Below, one piece after another: positions 45,271 through 55,475 of a stretch of 64,000 nucleotides of DNA. The translations under genes were made by a program, and so were the position numbers. The notes beneath the pieces are model-generated. The model was not told the DNA's origin. It saw nothing but the letters and a program-made list of their open reading frames with translations, and searched no databases. This DNA comes from Alishewanella longhuensis. Lineage in GTDB: Bacteria; Pseudomonadota; Gammaproteobacteria; Enterobacterales; Alteromonadaceae. Position 1 is the stretch's first letter. Each line of letters starts with the position of its first letter. The DNA is taken from NCBI RefSeq assembly GCF_014653435.1, contig NZ_BNAO01000001.1, positions 186,001 through 250,000 on the forward strand, written 5' to 3'.

Positions 45271-48200
45271 ACCTGGCTCAACCTTTTATTCAGCGGCCGG
45301 TAGCCAGTGGCCTGATTGCCACCGCCATTTTATTGCTGGGGTTATTAAGCTGGCGCTTATTGCCGGTATCGCCCTTACCGGCCATTGATTTCCCGATGAT
45401 CGTGGTCAGTGCCAGCTTGCCGGGGGCAAGCCCAGAGAGTATGGCCGCTACTGTTGCGACACCGCTGGAGCGGGCCTTGGGCAGTATTTCTGGGATCCGC
45501 CGCATTAGCTCGTCCAGCAGTCAGGGCTCGACGCAAGTACGCTTAGAGTTTGAATTGGATCGTAATGTCGATGCGGCTGCGCGCGAAGTGCAGGCGGCCA
45601 TCAATGCCGCCCGTGGCCAATTGCCCTCTGGCATGCCGGGCAACCCGGTCTATCGTAAGTTTAATCCATCGCAAGCGCCTATTATGGCCTTGGCGCTTAG
45701 TTCTGAGCATTTGGCCGGCAGCGTGTTGTACGACAATGCCTCCACCGTGTTGGCGCAAAAATTGGCACAAATTACTGGGGTGGGCGAAGTCGAGGTGACT
45801 GGCTCGTCATTACCGGCAGTACGCATTCAATTGAATCCTGGCATGCTGGCCAATTACGGTGTGGCGCTAGATGAAGTTCGCATGGCTATCAGCACCATTA
45901 ATGCCTCAGTGCCATTAGGTGTGTTAGAAAGCGATACGCATCGCTGGCAAATTGCCACCAGCGAAACCTTGCGTCGCGCGGCCGATTATCAAGATTTAAT
46001 CATCAAATATAGCAATGGCGCGCCTATTCGTTTAGCGGATGTGGCCTTGGTCACCGATTCCACAGAAAACCGTTACAGTTCAGGTTTTCATAACGATAAA
46101 GATGCGGTGATCCTAATGATTAGCCGCCGTACTGGCGCCAATATTGTGGCGACCATTGATGCGATTTATGCGCAATTACCCTTGTTACAAGCCTTAACCC
46201 CCGCCGGTGCGGATTTAGCCGTGGTGATGGACCGTAGCCCGGTGATTCGGGCGACCTTAACAGAGGCTCAGCTTAGTTTAGCCTTGGCGGTGGTGCTGGT
46301 GGTGTTAGTGGTGTGGGCCTTTTTAGGTAATTTTCGTAGCGCACTTATTCCCAGCGTCACCATACCGGTCTCCTTAATTGGTGCCTTTAGTGTGATGTAT
46401 CTACTGGGCTTTTCGCTCAATAATTTATCGGTAATGGCTTTAATTGTTGCAGCAGGCTTGGTGGTCGATGATGCGATAGTGGTGGTGGAAAATATTCGGC
46501 GACATTTAGAGCGTGGCTTAACACCGCTGCAGGCGGCACGGCAAGGTGTGGCCGAGGTCGGTTTTACGCTGGTGGCGATGAACTTAGCACTCATTATGAT
46601 TTTCTTGTCCATCTTGTTTATGGGCGGCTTAGTTGAGCGGTTGTTCCGTGAGTTTTCTATTACGCTGGTGGCGGCGATGGTGATTTCGTTACTGATTTCA
46701 CTGACCTTAACCCCCAGTATGTCGGCATTAATGCTGCGTAAACCGTCGGCGCAAAGTGGCGAGCACGGCTTCTTTTGGCAACTGCAGCAGGGCTATCGGC
46801 GCAGTATTGATGTCTCGCTGCGGCATTATCGTTGGTTACTGGTGTTAATGGTGTTGCTGTTTGCTGCCAGTACCTGGTTGTACAGTAAGGTACCTTCGGG
46901 CCTGCTACCCGAGCAAGATACCGGCCAATTAAACGGTTTTGTGCGCGGTGATGATGGCGCCTCTTATCAAATGATGGTGCCAAAGATTGAGGCATTTAGG
47001 CAATATGTGCTGCAAGATCCGGCTGTCGCCGATCTCACGGGCTCTGCCGGTGGTAACACTGGTGTCAGTAATTCCTGGATGCGGGTGCGCCTAAAGCCTT
47101 TGGCGGAGCGGCAGGTGTCGGCGCGGGCAGTGGTCGATCGGTTACGGGCGAATGCACCTAGGGTGCCGGGTGGCATTTTGTTTATGAATGTTGATCAGGA
47201 TATTCGCTTATCCTCGCCTTTTGGTCGTAGCGATTATGAAGTGCAGTTGTTATCTGATGATCTCGGTTTACTGCGTCGCTGGGGCAAAGTCGTGGGCGAA
47301 AAGTTGCAGGATTTACCCGAGTTGGTGGATGTGGACACACCAGGGGGCGAAGATGCGCAGCAAATTGTGCTGACCATTGATCGGGAGGCGGCGCAGCGAC
47401 TGGGTGTGGATATGCGTACTGTGGCCAGTATGCTGAATAATTCGTTCTCGCAGCGCCAGGTGGCAACCTTGTACGATCAGCAAAACCAGTACCGGATTGT
47501 GATGGAGTTGCTGCCGGGGTATACCGCACAGCCCGAGGTTTTGCAGCAACTGCAAATTATTACTGCGGATGGCCGGCAGGTACCGCTAGCGACCATTGCC
47601 AGCTACCAATATGGTTTAGTGAATGATCGGGTGCGACATGAAGGTCAATTTGCGGCGGTGAATATTGGTTATGGCTTAGCGCCAGATATTAGCATGGAGC
47701 AGGCTTCTGCAGCCATTGATCGAGCCTTGGCCGACATTATGCTGCCCAGCGCTATTGTCGCGATCAGTGGTGAGAACCAGCGTAATGCCATGTTTGCCAC
47801 CAGCGATCAAACCTGGCTGATTATTGCGGTCATCGTCGCGGTGTATTTGCTGCTAGGGGTGCTGTACGAGAGTTTACTGCAACCCATAACCATCTTATCG
47901 ACTTTACCTTGTGCCAGCGTCGGCGCCTTGCTGGCGTTATATTTAACCAAGACCGATTTTAACTTGATCGCCTTGCTGGGGCTGTTTTTATTAATTGGTA
48001 TCGTGATGAAAAATGCCATTTTGCTGGTGGATTTTGCCTTAGCAGCAGAGCGGCAGCAGGGTTTATCCGCTAAAGAAGCGGTGGCGTTGGCCGCGCAACA
48101 ACGGTTAAGACCGATTCTTATGACCAATTTTGCCGCGCTGCTGGGGGCGTTACCCCTGCTGTTAGGGGTAGGCGAAGGCTCAGAGCTGCGGCAGCCACTC

Positions 48201-48338
48201 GGTATTACGATTGTTGGCGGCTTATTGGTCAGTCAATTATTAACCCTGTACACCACGCCAGCAGTGTACTTACTCATCAGTAAAATACGGCTACGCAGCC
48301 GTGCGAAGAATCAGGTTAAAACACCGGTAGCCCGGTAA
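45267..48338 (+). CDS. RND multidrug efflux permease, MdtC-like
   Basis: 1023-aa partner permease. PIQRPVA-like start ([21 protein letters not shown]), [52 protein letters not shown] and [13 protein letters not shown] parallel E. coli MdtC. TM4 [23 protein letters not shown] keeps the Asp pair; TM10 [20 protein letters not shown] keeps the Lys. Forms a heteromeric pump with the preceding protein; bile salts, novobiocin and beta-lactams are MdtBC substrates in E. coli, but substrate range here is unknown. A GTAGCCC/GGGCTAC hairpin (48327-48347) overlaps the stop but lacks a T-run. Confidence 0.92.
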   Translation: MNLAQPFIQRPVASGLIATAILLLGLLSWRLLPVSPLPAIDFPMIVVSASLPGASPESMAATVATPLERALGSISGIRRISSSSSQGSTQVRLEFELDRNVDAAAREVQAAINAARGQLPSGMPGNPVYRKFNPSQAPIMALALSSEHLAGSVLYDNASTVLAQKLAQITGVGEVEVTGSSLPAVRIQLNPGMLANYGVALDEVRMAISTINASVPLGVLESDTHRWQIATSETLRRAADYQDLIIKYSNGAPIRLADVALVTDSTENRYSSGFHNDKDAVILMISRRTGANIVATIDAIYAQLPLLQALTPAGADLAVVMDRSPVIRATLTEAQLSLALAVVLVVLVVWAFLGNFRSALIPSVTIPVSLIGAFSVMYLLGFSLNNLSVMALIVAAGLVVDDAIVVVENIRRHLERGLTPLQAARQGVAEVGFTLVAMNLALIMIFLSILFMGGLVERLFREFSITLVAAMVISLLISLTLTPSMSALMLRKPSAQSGEHGFFWQLQQGYRRSIDVSLRHYRWLLVLMVLLFAASTWLYSKVPSGLLPEQDTGQLNGFVRGDDGASYQMMVPKIEAFRQYVLQDPAVADLTGSAGGNTGVSNSWMRVRLKPLAERQVSARAVVDRLRANAPRVPGGILFMNVDQDIRLSSPFGRSDYEVQLLSDDLGLLRRWGKVVGEKLQDLPELVDVDTPGGEDAQQIVLTIDREAAQRLGVDMRTVASMLNNSFSQRQVATLYDQQNQYRIVMELLPGYTAQPEVLQQLQIITADGRQVPLATIASYQYGLVNDRVRHEGQFAAVNIGYGLAPDISMEQASAAIDRALADIMLPSAIVAISGENQRNAMFATSDQTWLIIAVIVAVYLLLGVLYESLLQPITILSTLPCASVGALLALYLTKTDFNLIALLGLFLLIGIVMKNAILLVDFALAAERQQGLSAKEAVALAAQQRLRPILMTNFAALLGALPLLLGVGEGSELRQPLGITIVGGLLVSQLLTLYTTPAVYLLISKIRLRSRAKNQVKTPVAR

Positions 48339-48383
48339 GAGGGCTACTGCCGCCAGCCGTATCTTGACGTTACTTGGCATAGA

Positions 48384-49715
48384 CTACTGTTGATATTGCA
48401 GCAGCTTGTTGTAGAGCGTTTTGACACTGATGCCAAGCTGTGACGCGGCAGCGGTTTTATTCCCTTGCACCTGGTTGAGTGTGTGAGTGATAGCCGCCTG
48501 CTCTAATTCGGCTAAGGTAATACCGGTCGGTAGTTGTAAGCCGGTGTTCGCTGTTATGTCGGTTTGCGGGCGAAGTTGGAGATAATCGGTACTGATTTCC
48601 CGATCGGCCAAGATCCAGGCGCGCTCGACCTGATTTTTAAGTTCGCGGACATTGCCAGGCCAGCTGTAGCCAGTGATCGAGGTTAGCGCGTCCTCTGAAA
48701 ATACCTTTTGCTGACCGGTGGCGGCATTGCAGTTTTGCAGAAAATGCTGGGCCAGGCCGCTAATATCTTCCGCTCGCTCACGTAGCGGAGGCAACTGCAC
48801 CGGAAACTGCGCCAGTCTAAAATAAAGATCTTCCCGCAACAGCCCCTCGGCAATGGCTTGCTGTGGTTCTCGGTTAGTGGCGGCAATAATGCGGACGTTG
48901 GTATGCATCAGCTGATCACTGCCTACTGGCCGGTATTCGGCAGACTCCAGTACCCGCAGTAATTTCACCTGCTGCTCTAGCGGCATTTCGGTTACTTCAT
49001 CCAGAAACAAGGTGCCGCCTTCGGCTTGTGCAAACACCCCCTGATGATCGCGTAAAGCACCGGTAAAAGCCCCTTTAGCATGCCCAAAAAGTTCACTGTC
49101 GGTTAGTTCCGGGCTTAATGCCCCGCAGTTCAACGCAATAAAGGGCTGTGCTGAGCGTGGGCTGGCTAAATGCAGCGTATTGGCCACCAGTTCTTTGCCT
49201 GAACCACTTTCGCCCACAATAAGCACACTACTGTCGGTAAGTGCCACCCGTCGTAAGGTGCGATAGAGTTCGCGCATTACAGTCGAAGAACCACGCAACA
49301 GTCCAAATTGGTCCAAGGTACTTAAAGGTGCTGTACAAAGGGGGGCGGGTATATGGAGCTGTTGGTAGCTGTCGGCCAATATTGTTGTGATGGCCTCGGC
49401 TGCGATAGGCCAACATAAATGGTAGCAGGCATATTGCTGCAACAACTGTTCTAATAAAGGATCAGTATGGCCGTTACTGATAAAAATCACATCGGTTTGA
49501 CTCAGCAGGTTTTGCTGCACCATAAATTGGTACTCTTGCTGCGATAGCGTGCTGGTTTGTACCAGAGCCAGTGGGCAGTTTGCCTGTTGCAATTGTTCTG
49601 GCCAGTTTTCTTGCTCATGGCTTCTTACCAGCGTAAAACGCCTGGTTTCAGTGGCGTTTAGCAGCCTGGTTTCTAATTCAAAATCCTGTAGATGTAAAAA
49701 TAACCGGGGTTGCAT
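48384..49715 (-). CDS. Sigma-54-dependent transcriptional activator without a functional receiver Asp
   Basis: 443-aa enhancer-binding protein. The N-terminal 120 residues have the strand-helix rhythm of a receiver (LALVQTS, DVIFISNG, HLCWPI) but no acceptor Asp in the expected strand end, so it looks like a degenerate receiver. AAA+ domain at about 140-370: LIVGESGSGKELVA (Walker A, about 167), the sigma-54 contact loop GAFTGA (about 216), and FLDEVTEMPLEQQVKLLRVLE (Walker B). C-terminal Fis-type HTH (AAASQLGISVKTLYNKL). Divergent from the BON-domain gene, whose upstream DNA carries a sigma-54 promoter and two dyads; that gene is the obvious target. Confidence 0.9.
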   Translation of the reverse strand: MQPRLFLHLQDFELETRLLNATETRRFTLVRSHEQENWPEQLQQANCPLALVQTSTLSQQEYQFMVQQNLLSQTDVIFISNGHTDPLLEQLLQQYACYHLCWPIAAEAITTILADSYQQLHIPAPLCTAPLSTLDQFGLLRGSSTVMRELYRTLRRVALTDSSVLIVGESGSGKELVANTLHLASPRSAQPFIALNCGALSPELTDSELFGHAKGAFTGALRDHQGVFAQAEGGTLFLDEVTEMPLEQQVKLLRVLESAEYRPVGSDQLMHTNVRIIAATNREPQQAIAEGLLREDLYFRLAQFPVQLPPLRERAEDISGLAQHFLQNCNAATGQQKVFSEDALTSITGYSWPGNVRELKNQVERAWILADREISTDYLQLRPQTDITANTGLQLPTGITLAELEQAAITHTLNQVQGNKTAAASQLGISVKTLYNKLLQYQQ

Positions 49716-49772
49716 GCTTTCATCCTAACAGCCATTGCCTTGGTAAAACTTTAGGCATAGCTTGCTGAATTG

Positions 49773-49784
49773 CCGGTTAACCGG
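49773..49784. promoter_or_regulatory. Perfect palindrome, possible activator site
   Basis: CCGGTTAACCGG, 12 bp, centred about 33 bases (three helical turns) from the nested dyad centred at 49812; shares the GGT-AA core with it. Confidence 0.4.
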
Positions 49785-49790
49785 GGTAAA

Positions 49791-49833
49791 TTTGCCAGAA
49801 AAGTCGGTAATTTTTACCGGTAAACCAGGCAAA
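49791..49833. promoter_or_regulatory. Nested dyad, likely upstream activator sequence
   Basis: Inner palindrome CGGTAA-TTT-TTACCG (49805-49819) and outer arms TTTGCC (49791-49796) and GGCAAA (49828-49833) share one centre at 49812. It lies about 100 bases upstream of the sigma-54 promoter, a normal enhancer distance. Confidence 0.5.
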
Positions 49834-49904
49834 AAGGAAAAGAGAGCAAATTAACACTGACTTAATATTATTTATTAGTTGTTATTTTTCAATGTTTTAA
49901 GTTT

Positions 49905-49920
49905 TGGCATCAAATTGGCA
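49905..49920 (+). promoter_or_regulatory. Sigma-54 (-24/-12) promoter of the BON-domain gene
   Basis: TGGCATCAAATTGGCA has the invariant GG-N10-GC spacing (49906-49907 and 49918-49919) and the TGGCA and A/T-rich -12 flank of the consensus. Expected start near 49931 leaves a 25-base leader with AAGGAG. Confidence 0.65.
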
Positions 49921-49955
49921 TTAGGTACTGCGTCTCACAAAAAAGGAGTGACAAC

Positions 49956-50498
49956 ATGAAACGTACCACTTTAGCTATGCTGATAACCTTAGCCTTTACT
50001 ACCACTGCAGTTGCAGCGAATGATTGGAAAGACAGCGCGAAAGATGCGTGGATTGATGGTAAGGCGGAAACGACCTTATTGCTGAATGGCAACCTGAATT
50101 CGTTTAAAATTAATACCGATGTTAAAGAGGGTGTAGTGCTGCTCACCGGCAAAGTGGACAGCGAAGTCGACAAAGCTCTGGCGGGCGAGTTGATTGAAGG
50201 CCTAGACGGTGTGGTAAGGGTAGATAATAAACTTACCGTAGTTGAATCTGCCGCCATGAAACATCAGGAGCAAGGCAGTGCGCTCACAGACGCCAAGATT
50301 GCCACGGTAGTGAAAACCCGATTACTGATGGAGTCTGAAGTTAGCGGTACCTCAATTAAGGTTGATGCCGACAACGGGGTGGTGACCTTAGAAGGTGACG
50401 TAGATACCCGTGCAGAAAGAGATTTGGCCATCGCTATCGCCAGAAATACCACTGATGTAAGCCGGGTTATTGATAAGTTGTCAGTGGTACCTAACTAA
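49956..50498 (+). CDS. Periplasmic BON-domain protein, OsmY-like
   Basis: 180-aa exported protein: signal peptide MKRTTLAMLITLAFTTTAVAA, then two BON domains (about 28-95: LNSFKINTDVKEGVVLLTGKVDSEVDKALAGELIEGLDGVVRVDNKL; and about 108-178: SGTSIKVDADNGVVTLEGDVDTRAERDLAIAIA). BON proteins bind membranes or phospholipids and often protect the envelope under osmotic or other stress. The gene has AAAAGGAG upstream and a sigma-54 promoter, pointing to inducible expression by the divergent activator. Confidence 0.9.
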   Translation: MKRTTLAMLITLAFTTTAVAANDWKDSAKDAWIDGKAETTLLLNGNLNSFKINTDVKEGVVLLTGKVDSEVDKALAGELIEGLDGVVRVDNKLTVVESAAMKHQEQGSALTDAKIATVVKTRLLMESEVSGTSIKVDADNGVVTLEGDVDTRAERDLAIAIARNTTDVSRVIDKLSVVPN

Positions 50499-50526
50499 GC
50501 CTTTACCTGACTTATCTCCGTTATAC

Positions 50527-50550
50527 AAAAATACCCGGCGCTAGCCGGGT
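50527..50550 (-). terminator. Terminator of sbcC
   Basis: ACCCGGC-GCTA-GCCGGGT stem (50533-50550) followed on the - strand by TATTTTTG; the stem touches the sbcC stop codon. Confidence 0.7.
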
Positions 50551-53500
50551 TATTCCGCAACACGATAGCGGCTATCCAACTGACTCACGCCTAAACCACT
50601 TTTTTTCATTACCCGCAATTGCGTTGGAATGCGCTCTTTCATGGCTTCAATATGACTAATCACGCCAATCATTTTGCCCGAGGCATTCAGGTTATCCAGG
50701 GCATCCAGGGCAATATCCAGCGTTTCTGCGTCCAGGGTACCAAAGCCTTCATCTAAGAAAAGCGAGTCAATACTGGTTTTATGGCTGACGAGATCTGAGA
50801 GGGCTAAGGCCAGCGCCAGGCTGACTAAAAAGCTCTCGCCGCCAGACAAGGTTTTGGTATCGCGTTCGGTATCGCCTTGCCAGGTATCCAACACGCTCAG
50901 CGCCAGGCCTTCTGCATCTTTGCGTTTTAATAAGTAGCGGCCATGTAAGCGCTCTAACTGTTTATTGGCCAGATAAACCAGATTATCCAGCGTTAACCCC
51001 TGCGCAAAGCGGCGGAATTTATCGCCACTGGCTGAGCCTATCAGTGCATGTAAATAGCTTAGATCATCATAGTGTTGCTGTTGCACACGGATGTGTTGTA
51101 GTAATGCTTGCTGACGCGTGGTTTCGTGTTGTTGCTGCTGCAATTGCTGGCTAATCTGCCCCAGCCTGCTGTGTAGCTGTGCCTGTTCGGTTTGGATAGT
51201 GGCAAGTTTAGCCGTAACCTGTTCGGCACTGATAAACTGCCACTCTGCCGCCTCAGGTAATCCCAGCAGTGCCGCGAGTTGTTGCTCGGCCTGTTGCAGC
51301 AAAGAGCGGCTGTGTTGGATCTGTTGCTCTAATTGCTGCTTTAGGGCATTTAAACGGCTGCGTTCTGCTTCCGGTAAAAGGGCGGCGTTAAACTCCAGCT
51401 CATCTTGAAAAGGACTCGCTGCTAATTGTTGCTGCCAATCTTGCTGCAATGCCGCGGTGTTTTCGGTCAAGCTTTGCGCTTGTTGTTGCAAGGTGGTGAT
51501 AATGGCCGACAGTTCACTTGCTGTTTGCAGCAACTGCTGGTGCTGTTGCTGCTGTGTTGCAACGACCTGCTCTGCCTGGTTAAGTGCAGCCTGAGCTTGT
51601 TGTCGCACCTCAGCTACCTGACGTGCCCCAAACAACTGCAAGCGTTGCTGTTGCAGCTCAGTAAGCTGAGTGCTTTGCTTAGCCAAGTGCTGTTGCTGCT
51701 GTGTCAGCTGTTCGGCTAACTTTAGCGCCTGCTGGTTAAGGCCCTTTAGTTCGGTATCTTTGGCAATATGCTGTTGCTGTAAATATTGCCGCTGCTGTTG
51801 ATGTTGTTGATACTGGTTAACATCCTGCTGTTTTTGCTGTAACCAAACTGCCAGGTCGGTACTGGGTGCGGCATAGCCTTGTTGTTGGATCTCTGCTAAT
51901 AACGCCTGTTGCTGCTGCTGGCAGTGTTGCTGTAATTGCTCGAGCTGTGCCTTGCGTTCTGCCTGCTGTTGCTCGTTACTTTGCAATTGTTGTTGTAAGA
52001 GCGTAAGTTCACTGTGTTGCTTATCCAGGGCACGCTCGGCGGTGATCCGCTCTTGTTCTGCCTGCTGGGCGGCCTTCTCGGCCTGACGTAGGGCTTTTAA
52101 TTGTAACGCCAGGGTATCGGCTTGCTGTTGCATTTGTCCATGCAGCGCGGTCAGTGCCTGCACATCATCAAGCAGCGCTGTGCTATTAAGCTGCGGTATA
52201 AGTTGCTGCCATTGCGCGCTTGCCGCTGTTTGCTGCTGGGCCAGGCTGCTTAAACGCTCAGTACTTTCGGCCACTTGCTTAGTACAGCTATCTAGCGCTT
52301 CCCGACACTGCTGCCCTTGCTCACTGGTCTGCTCCAATAACGCGCTGGCGGCTTGCTTGCGGCTTAGCGTTTCCGGAATATCGAGTGCGGCACCCGCCAA
52401 TATTGGATGTTCGGTAGCACCGCAGAGCGGGCAGGCGGTGTCTGGCTGTAATTGCTGGCGAAAATGTGCTAACTGCTCTTCCTGACTGAGTAGCTGGTTT
52501 AAGTCTTTGAGTTGCTGCTGGGCACTTTTATATTGTTCGGCCAGGGCCGTGCGCTGCTGGCTTAGTTGTTGTTGGCTGGCGTGCAACTGCTGTACTGTAT
52601 TTTGCAGTCGCTGTTGTTCTTGTTGCCGTTGCTGGTAGTGTTCTTGCAGCGCCTGGGCCTGATGAAACAACGGCCAGCGCTGGTTCAGGGTTGCAAGCTG
52701 TTGTTCCAGTGTTTGCTCGTCTGCCTGGGCTAATAATTGCTGCCATTGCTGCTGCATGTTACTGCTGTTTTGCTGTAACTGTTGTACTTGCCGCTGCTGG
52801 TGTTCCACTTGTGCGACTTGCTGCTGGTATTGCGCACTTTGCGCTGTGCTGTGTTGCTGCAGGCTGGTCAGTTCGCTGTTTATTGTGCGGATATTTTGCT
52901 GATCTTTACTCAGCTGAGTGAGTTGCTGCGCCCAGCCGGTTAGCAGTGCGGCGGCGTTGGCATCGGCTTGATGCTGGTCCAGATAAGCTTGTTCGCTGGC
53001 CAGCTGTTGTTGTAAATCCTGCAGTTCGCCACTGAGTTGTTGCTGGTATTCTGCCTGTTGTGTGGTCTGTTGTTGCAGTTGCTGGACGTTTTGCTGTTGT
53101 TCAGTATGTTTTAGCTGCAGGCTATGAATGTGTTGATCTAGCGGCAGCACCTGTTCAGTAATCAGTGTTTCTTGTTGCTGGTAGTGCTGGCGACTTTGCG
53201 TCAGACTTTGCACCGCCTGATCTAGTGTTGCGCTACTGTTGCTAAGCTGTGTGCTTAACGCTTGTCTGGCTTGCTGTTGCTGGTTTAATTCAGCGTTACG
53301 CTGCGCTAAATCGCGTTGGCTATTTTGATAAAGGGTAAAGGGCATGCGCAGCCGTTCGGCGGGTTCACTTTGGCTAAGGCGTTGTAACTCCGCTGCGGCA
53401 GCTGCTTGTTGTTGCCGCACAGCGCTATAGTGGCTGCTGGCTTGTTGCTGTTGTTGTTGGGCCGTGGTGAGTTTTTCCCACCACTGGCTATGTGCTTGTG

Positions 53501-54224
53501 TCTTGCTCAGTTGTTGTTGCAAAAGCTGTTGCTGCTGTTCTAGCTGCGTTTGCTCTGTTGCCAACGCAGCCAACTGCTCAGGGCTGAGTAGCTGAAAGCC
53601 ATCGGCTTTGGCACTAAGCTCCCGCAGGGTTTGTTTGGCTTCGGTAAACTGTTCATGCACCCGTTTTGATAACTGCCCATAAATTTCAGTACCGGTTAGC
53701 TCTTCCAGTAATTCTGCGCGTTCAGCATCATTGGCATTTAAAAAAGCAGCAAAATCGCCTTGTGATAGCAACATTGACTTGGTAAAGCGGCCAAAATCCA
53801 GCCCGGTGATCTGTTCTATTTCTTCGCTTTTTTGCCTTACCTGATTGGCCAGCACTTTGCCGCTGGCTACTTCTGATAGTTCGACATCGGCTTGCTGTAA
53901 ATTACCCTCTGGGTTACCCCTGGCGCGGCGCATGCTCCAGAACGCCCGGTAAGCCGTACCTTTTACTTCAAACTCAACTTCGGCCAGGCACTCGGCGCTG
54001 CCGCGGGTCATGATTTCATTGGCGGAGGTCGAGATGGCACCTAAACGTGGTGTTTGGTGGTACAAGGCCAAGCATATCGCATCTAACAGGGTGGTTTTAC
54101 CGGCCCCGGTGGGGCCAGTGATGGCAAAAAGCCCGTTTTCGGCAAAGGGTGATTGGCTAAAATCAATTTTCCACTCGCCTTTTAACGAGTTCAGGTTTTT
54201 CAGGCGCAGCGTGAGTATTTTCAT
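50550..54224 (-). CDS. sbcC: SbcCD nuclease ATPase subunit SbcC
   Basis: 1224-aa SMC-like ATPase that with SbcD cuts DNA hairpins and processes double-strand ends. N-terminal Walker A GPTGAGKTTLLDAICLALYH (about 37-56); C-terminal signature KTLSGGESFLVSLALALALS and Walker B SLFLDEGFGTLD. Two very long Gln-rich coiled-coil arms meet at a zinc hook, TACPLCGATEHP, near residue 598. The arms contain many poly-Gln tracts encoded by CAG/CAA, which create Cys-rich antisense frames. Longer than E. coli SbcC (1048 aa) because of longer arms. Start overlaps the sbcD stop by ATGA. Confidence 0.95.
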   Translation of the reverse strand: MKILTLRLKNLNSLKGEWKIDFSQSPFAENGLFAITGPTGAGKTTLLDAICLALYHQTPRLGAISTSANEIMTRGSAECLAEVEFEVKGTAYRAFWSMRRARGNPEGNLQQADVELSEVASGKVLANQVRQKSEEIEQITGLDFGRFTKSMLLSQGDFAAFLNANDAERAELLEELTGTEIYGQLSKRVHEQFTEAKQTLRELSAKADGFQLLSPEQLAALATEQTQLEQQQQLLQQQLSKTQAHSQWWEKLTTAQQQQQQASSHYSAVRQQQAAAAAELQRLSQSEPAERLRMPFTLYQNSQRDLAQRNAELNQQQQARQALSTQLSNSSATLDQAVQSLTQSRQHYQQQETLITEQVLPLDQHIHSLQLKHTEQQQNVQQLQQQTTQQAEYQQQLSGELQDLQQQLASEQAYLDQHQADANAAALLTGWAQQLTQLSKDQQNIRTINSELTSLQQHSTAQSAQYQQQVAQVEHQQRQVQQLQQNSSNMQQQWQQLLAQADEQTLEQQLATLNQRWPLFHQAQALQEHYQQRQQEQQRLQNTVQQLHASQQQLSQQRTALAEQYKSAQQQLKDLNQLLSQEEQLAHFRQQLQPDTACPLCGATEHPILAGAALDIPETLSRKQAASALLEQTSEQGQQCREALDSCTKQVAESTERLSSLAQQQTAASAQWQQLIPQLNSTALLDDVQALTALHGQMQQQADTLALQLKALRQAEKAAQQAEQERITAERALDKQHSELTLLQQQLQSNEQQQAERKAQLEQLQQHCQQQQQALLAEIQQQGYAAPSTDLAVWLQQKQQDVNQYQQHQQQRQYLQQQHIAKDTELKGLNQQALKLAEQLTQQQQHLAKQSTQLTELQQQRLQLFGARQVAEVRQQAQAALNQAEQVVATQQQQHQQLLQTASELSAIITTLQQQAQSLTENTAALQQDWQQQLAASPFQDELEFNAALLPEAERSRLNALKQQLEQQIQHSRSLLQQAEQQLAALLGLPEAAEWQFISAEQVTAKLATIQTEQAQLHSRLGQISQQLQQQQHETTRQQALLQHIRVQQQHYDDLSYLHALIGSASGDKFRRFAQGLTLDNLVYLANKQLERLHGRYLLKRKDAEGLALSVLDTWQGDTERDTKTLSGGESFLVSLALALALSDLVSHKTSIDSLFLDEGFGTLDAETLDIALDALDNLNASGKMIGVISHIEAMKERIPTQLRVMKKSGLGVSQLDSRYRVAE

Positions 54225-55453
54225 GCCTTGCGCTCCAGCTCAAGTTCCAACAACAACTGGTCAAAGTGTTGCTGTATGCGGCTTAGCCTGGCTTGTGCCG
54301 CCTCATCATCAAAGTCTTCCATTTGCAGGCGTTTAGCAAAAACTTGCTGCGGTGTGAGTTCGGCCAGGGTTTCTTGCTGTTCTGCTGTTAAGGCCTGACG
54401 CTTTGGATTACGTAAGCGGCGCAATTGCAACACATCGACATTTAAATCTGCCACCAGGTTTTGTACCCGTTGCTGCAGATCGGGCAGATAGTCTTCGGTT
54501 GCCACTTCCAGACATAACCAAACACTATGCTCTGGGTGAGCTGCGGCCACTTGGGGTATGGCAGTGGTGAGAGTGGCTAAATCACCGCGCAGTACCTGCA
54601 TTGGCTGAAATAGCGGTACAGCAATAGGCCTGATTTGTTGGCATTCGCGGCCGGTAAACTCGACCAGCACCACTTGTTTTTCGGTGTTAAGCTCATCAAA
54701 ACTGAGCGGTATCGGCGAGCCGCTATAGCGGATGTGCTCTGTTTTGGCGACCTTCTGTGGCCGGTGAATATGCCCCAGCGCAATATAGTCTGCTGGCGGA
54801 AAGCCCTCGGCGGCAAAGCCATCCAGTGTACCTATATAGATATCGCGTACACTTTCTGACTGGCTAACGCCCAACGCGGTTAAATGGCCGGTGGCAATAA
54901 TAGGCACCTCTAATTGCTGTTGCTGCCGTGTCTTGACGGCCAGCTGAAACAGCTGTTGATAGTGTGCTGTAATAGCGTCTCCCAGAGCCTGGCGTTTTTC
55001 CAGCCCGCTGGCACCAGCTGTGCTTTGCAATACATCTTTGGCCCGGATAAAAGGCACAGCACAGACGATAGCGCCGACGGCTCCACTTTTATCGGGCAGC
55101 AGTAACACCTGCTCTGAGAGGGGCAGATCAGTACTGGCCACCACATAAGTATTAAGACAGGCCAGCAGTTGACGTGATTCATTTAACACGGCCACTGCAT
55201 CATGATTACCACCCAAGACCAGCAAGCTGCAGTTAAGCTTTTGTAATTCCACCACGAAGTAGTTATAGAGCTCTCGCGCATAGCTGGGTGGGGTGCCGGT
55301 ATCGAAAATATCGCCCGCAATAATAACGGCATCGACCTGTTCGCTGCGCACTTGCTGCAATAGCCAGTTAATAAAGGCTTGATGCTCATCTTTACGGGTT
55401 TTGGTAAAAAAACTCTGGCCCAGGTGCCAGTCTGAGGTGTGAAGCAGTTTCAA
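54221..55453 (-). CDS. sbcD: SbcCD nuclease subunit SbcD
   Basis: 410-aa Mre11-type calcineurin-like phosphoesterase: KLLHTSDWHLGQSFF (metal His/Asp, about 2-16), VIIAGDIFDTGTPPSYARELY (about 44-64), LLVLGGNHDAVAVLNE (about 78-93), ATGHLTALG and YIALGHIHRPQ (further metal His). These are the phosphodiesterase motifs I-V. Forms the nuclease with SbcC, coded directly after it. Twenty-two bases upstream, on the same strand, ends a GGDEF-EAL gene, so a shared transcript is possible. Confidence 0.95.
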   Translation of the reverse strand: MKLLHTSDWHLGQSFFTKTRKDEHQAFINWLLQQVRSEQVDAVIIAGDIFDTGTPPSYARELYNYFVVELQKLNCSLLVLGGNHDAVAVLNESRQLLACLNTYVVASTDLPLSEQVLLLPDKSGAVGAIVCAVPFIRAKDVLQSTAGASGLEKRQALGDAITAHYQQLFQLAVKTRQQQQLEVPIIATGHLTALGVSQSESVRDIYIGTLDGFAAEGFPPADYIALGHIHRPQKVAKTEHIRYSGSPIPLSFDELNTEKQVVLVEFTGRECQQIRPIAVPLFQPMQVLRGDLATLTTAIPQVAAAHPEHSVWLCLEVATEDYLPDLQQRVQNLVADLNVDVLQLRRLRNPKRQALTAEQQETLAELTPQQVFAKRLQMEDFDDEAAQARLSRIQQHFDQLLLELELERKA

Positions 55454-55475
55454 AAGGGATCCCTGTTTTTGGCGG

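Noticed and set aside
51118-51408. Cys-rich + strand frames over sbcC (also at 52180-52485)
   Set aside because: Same antisense artefact of poly-Gln coiled-coil codons.
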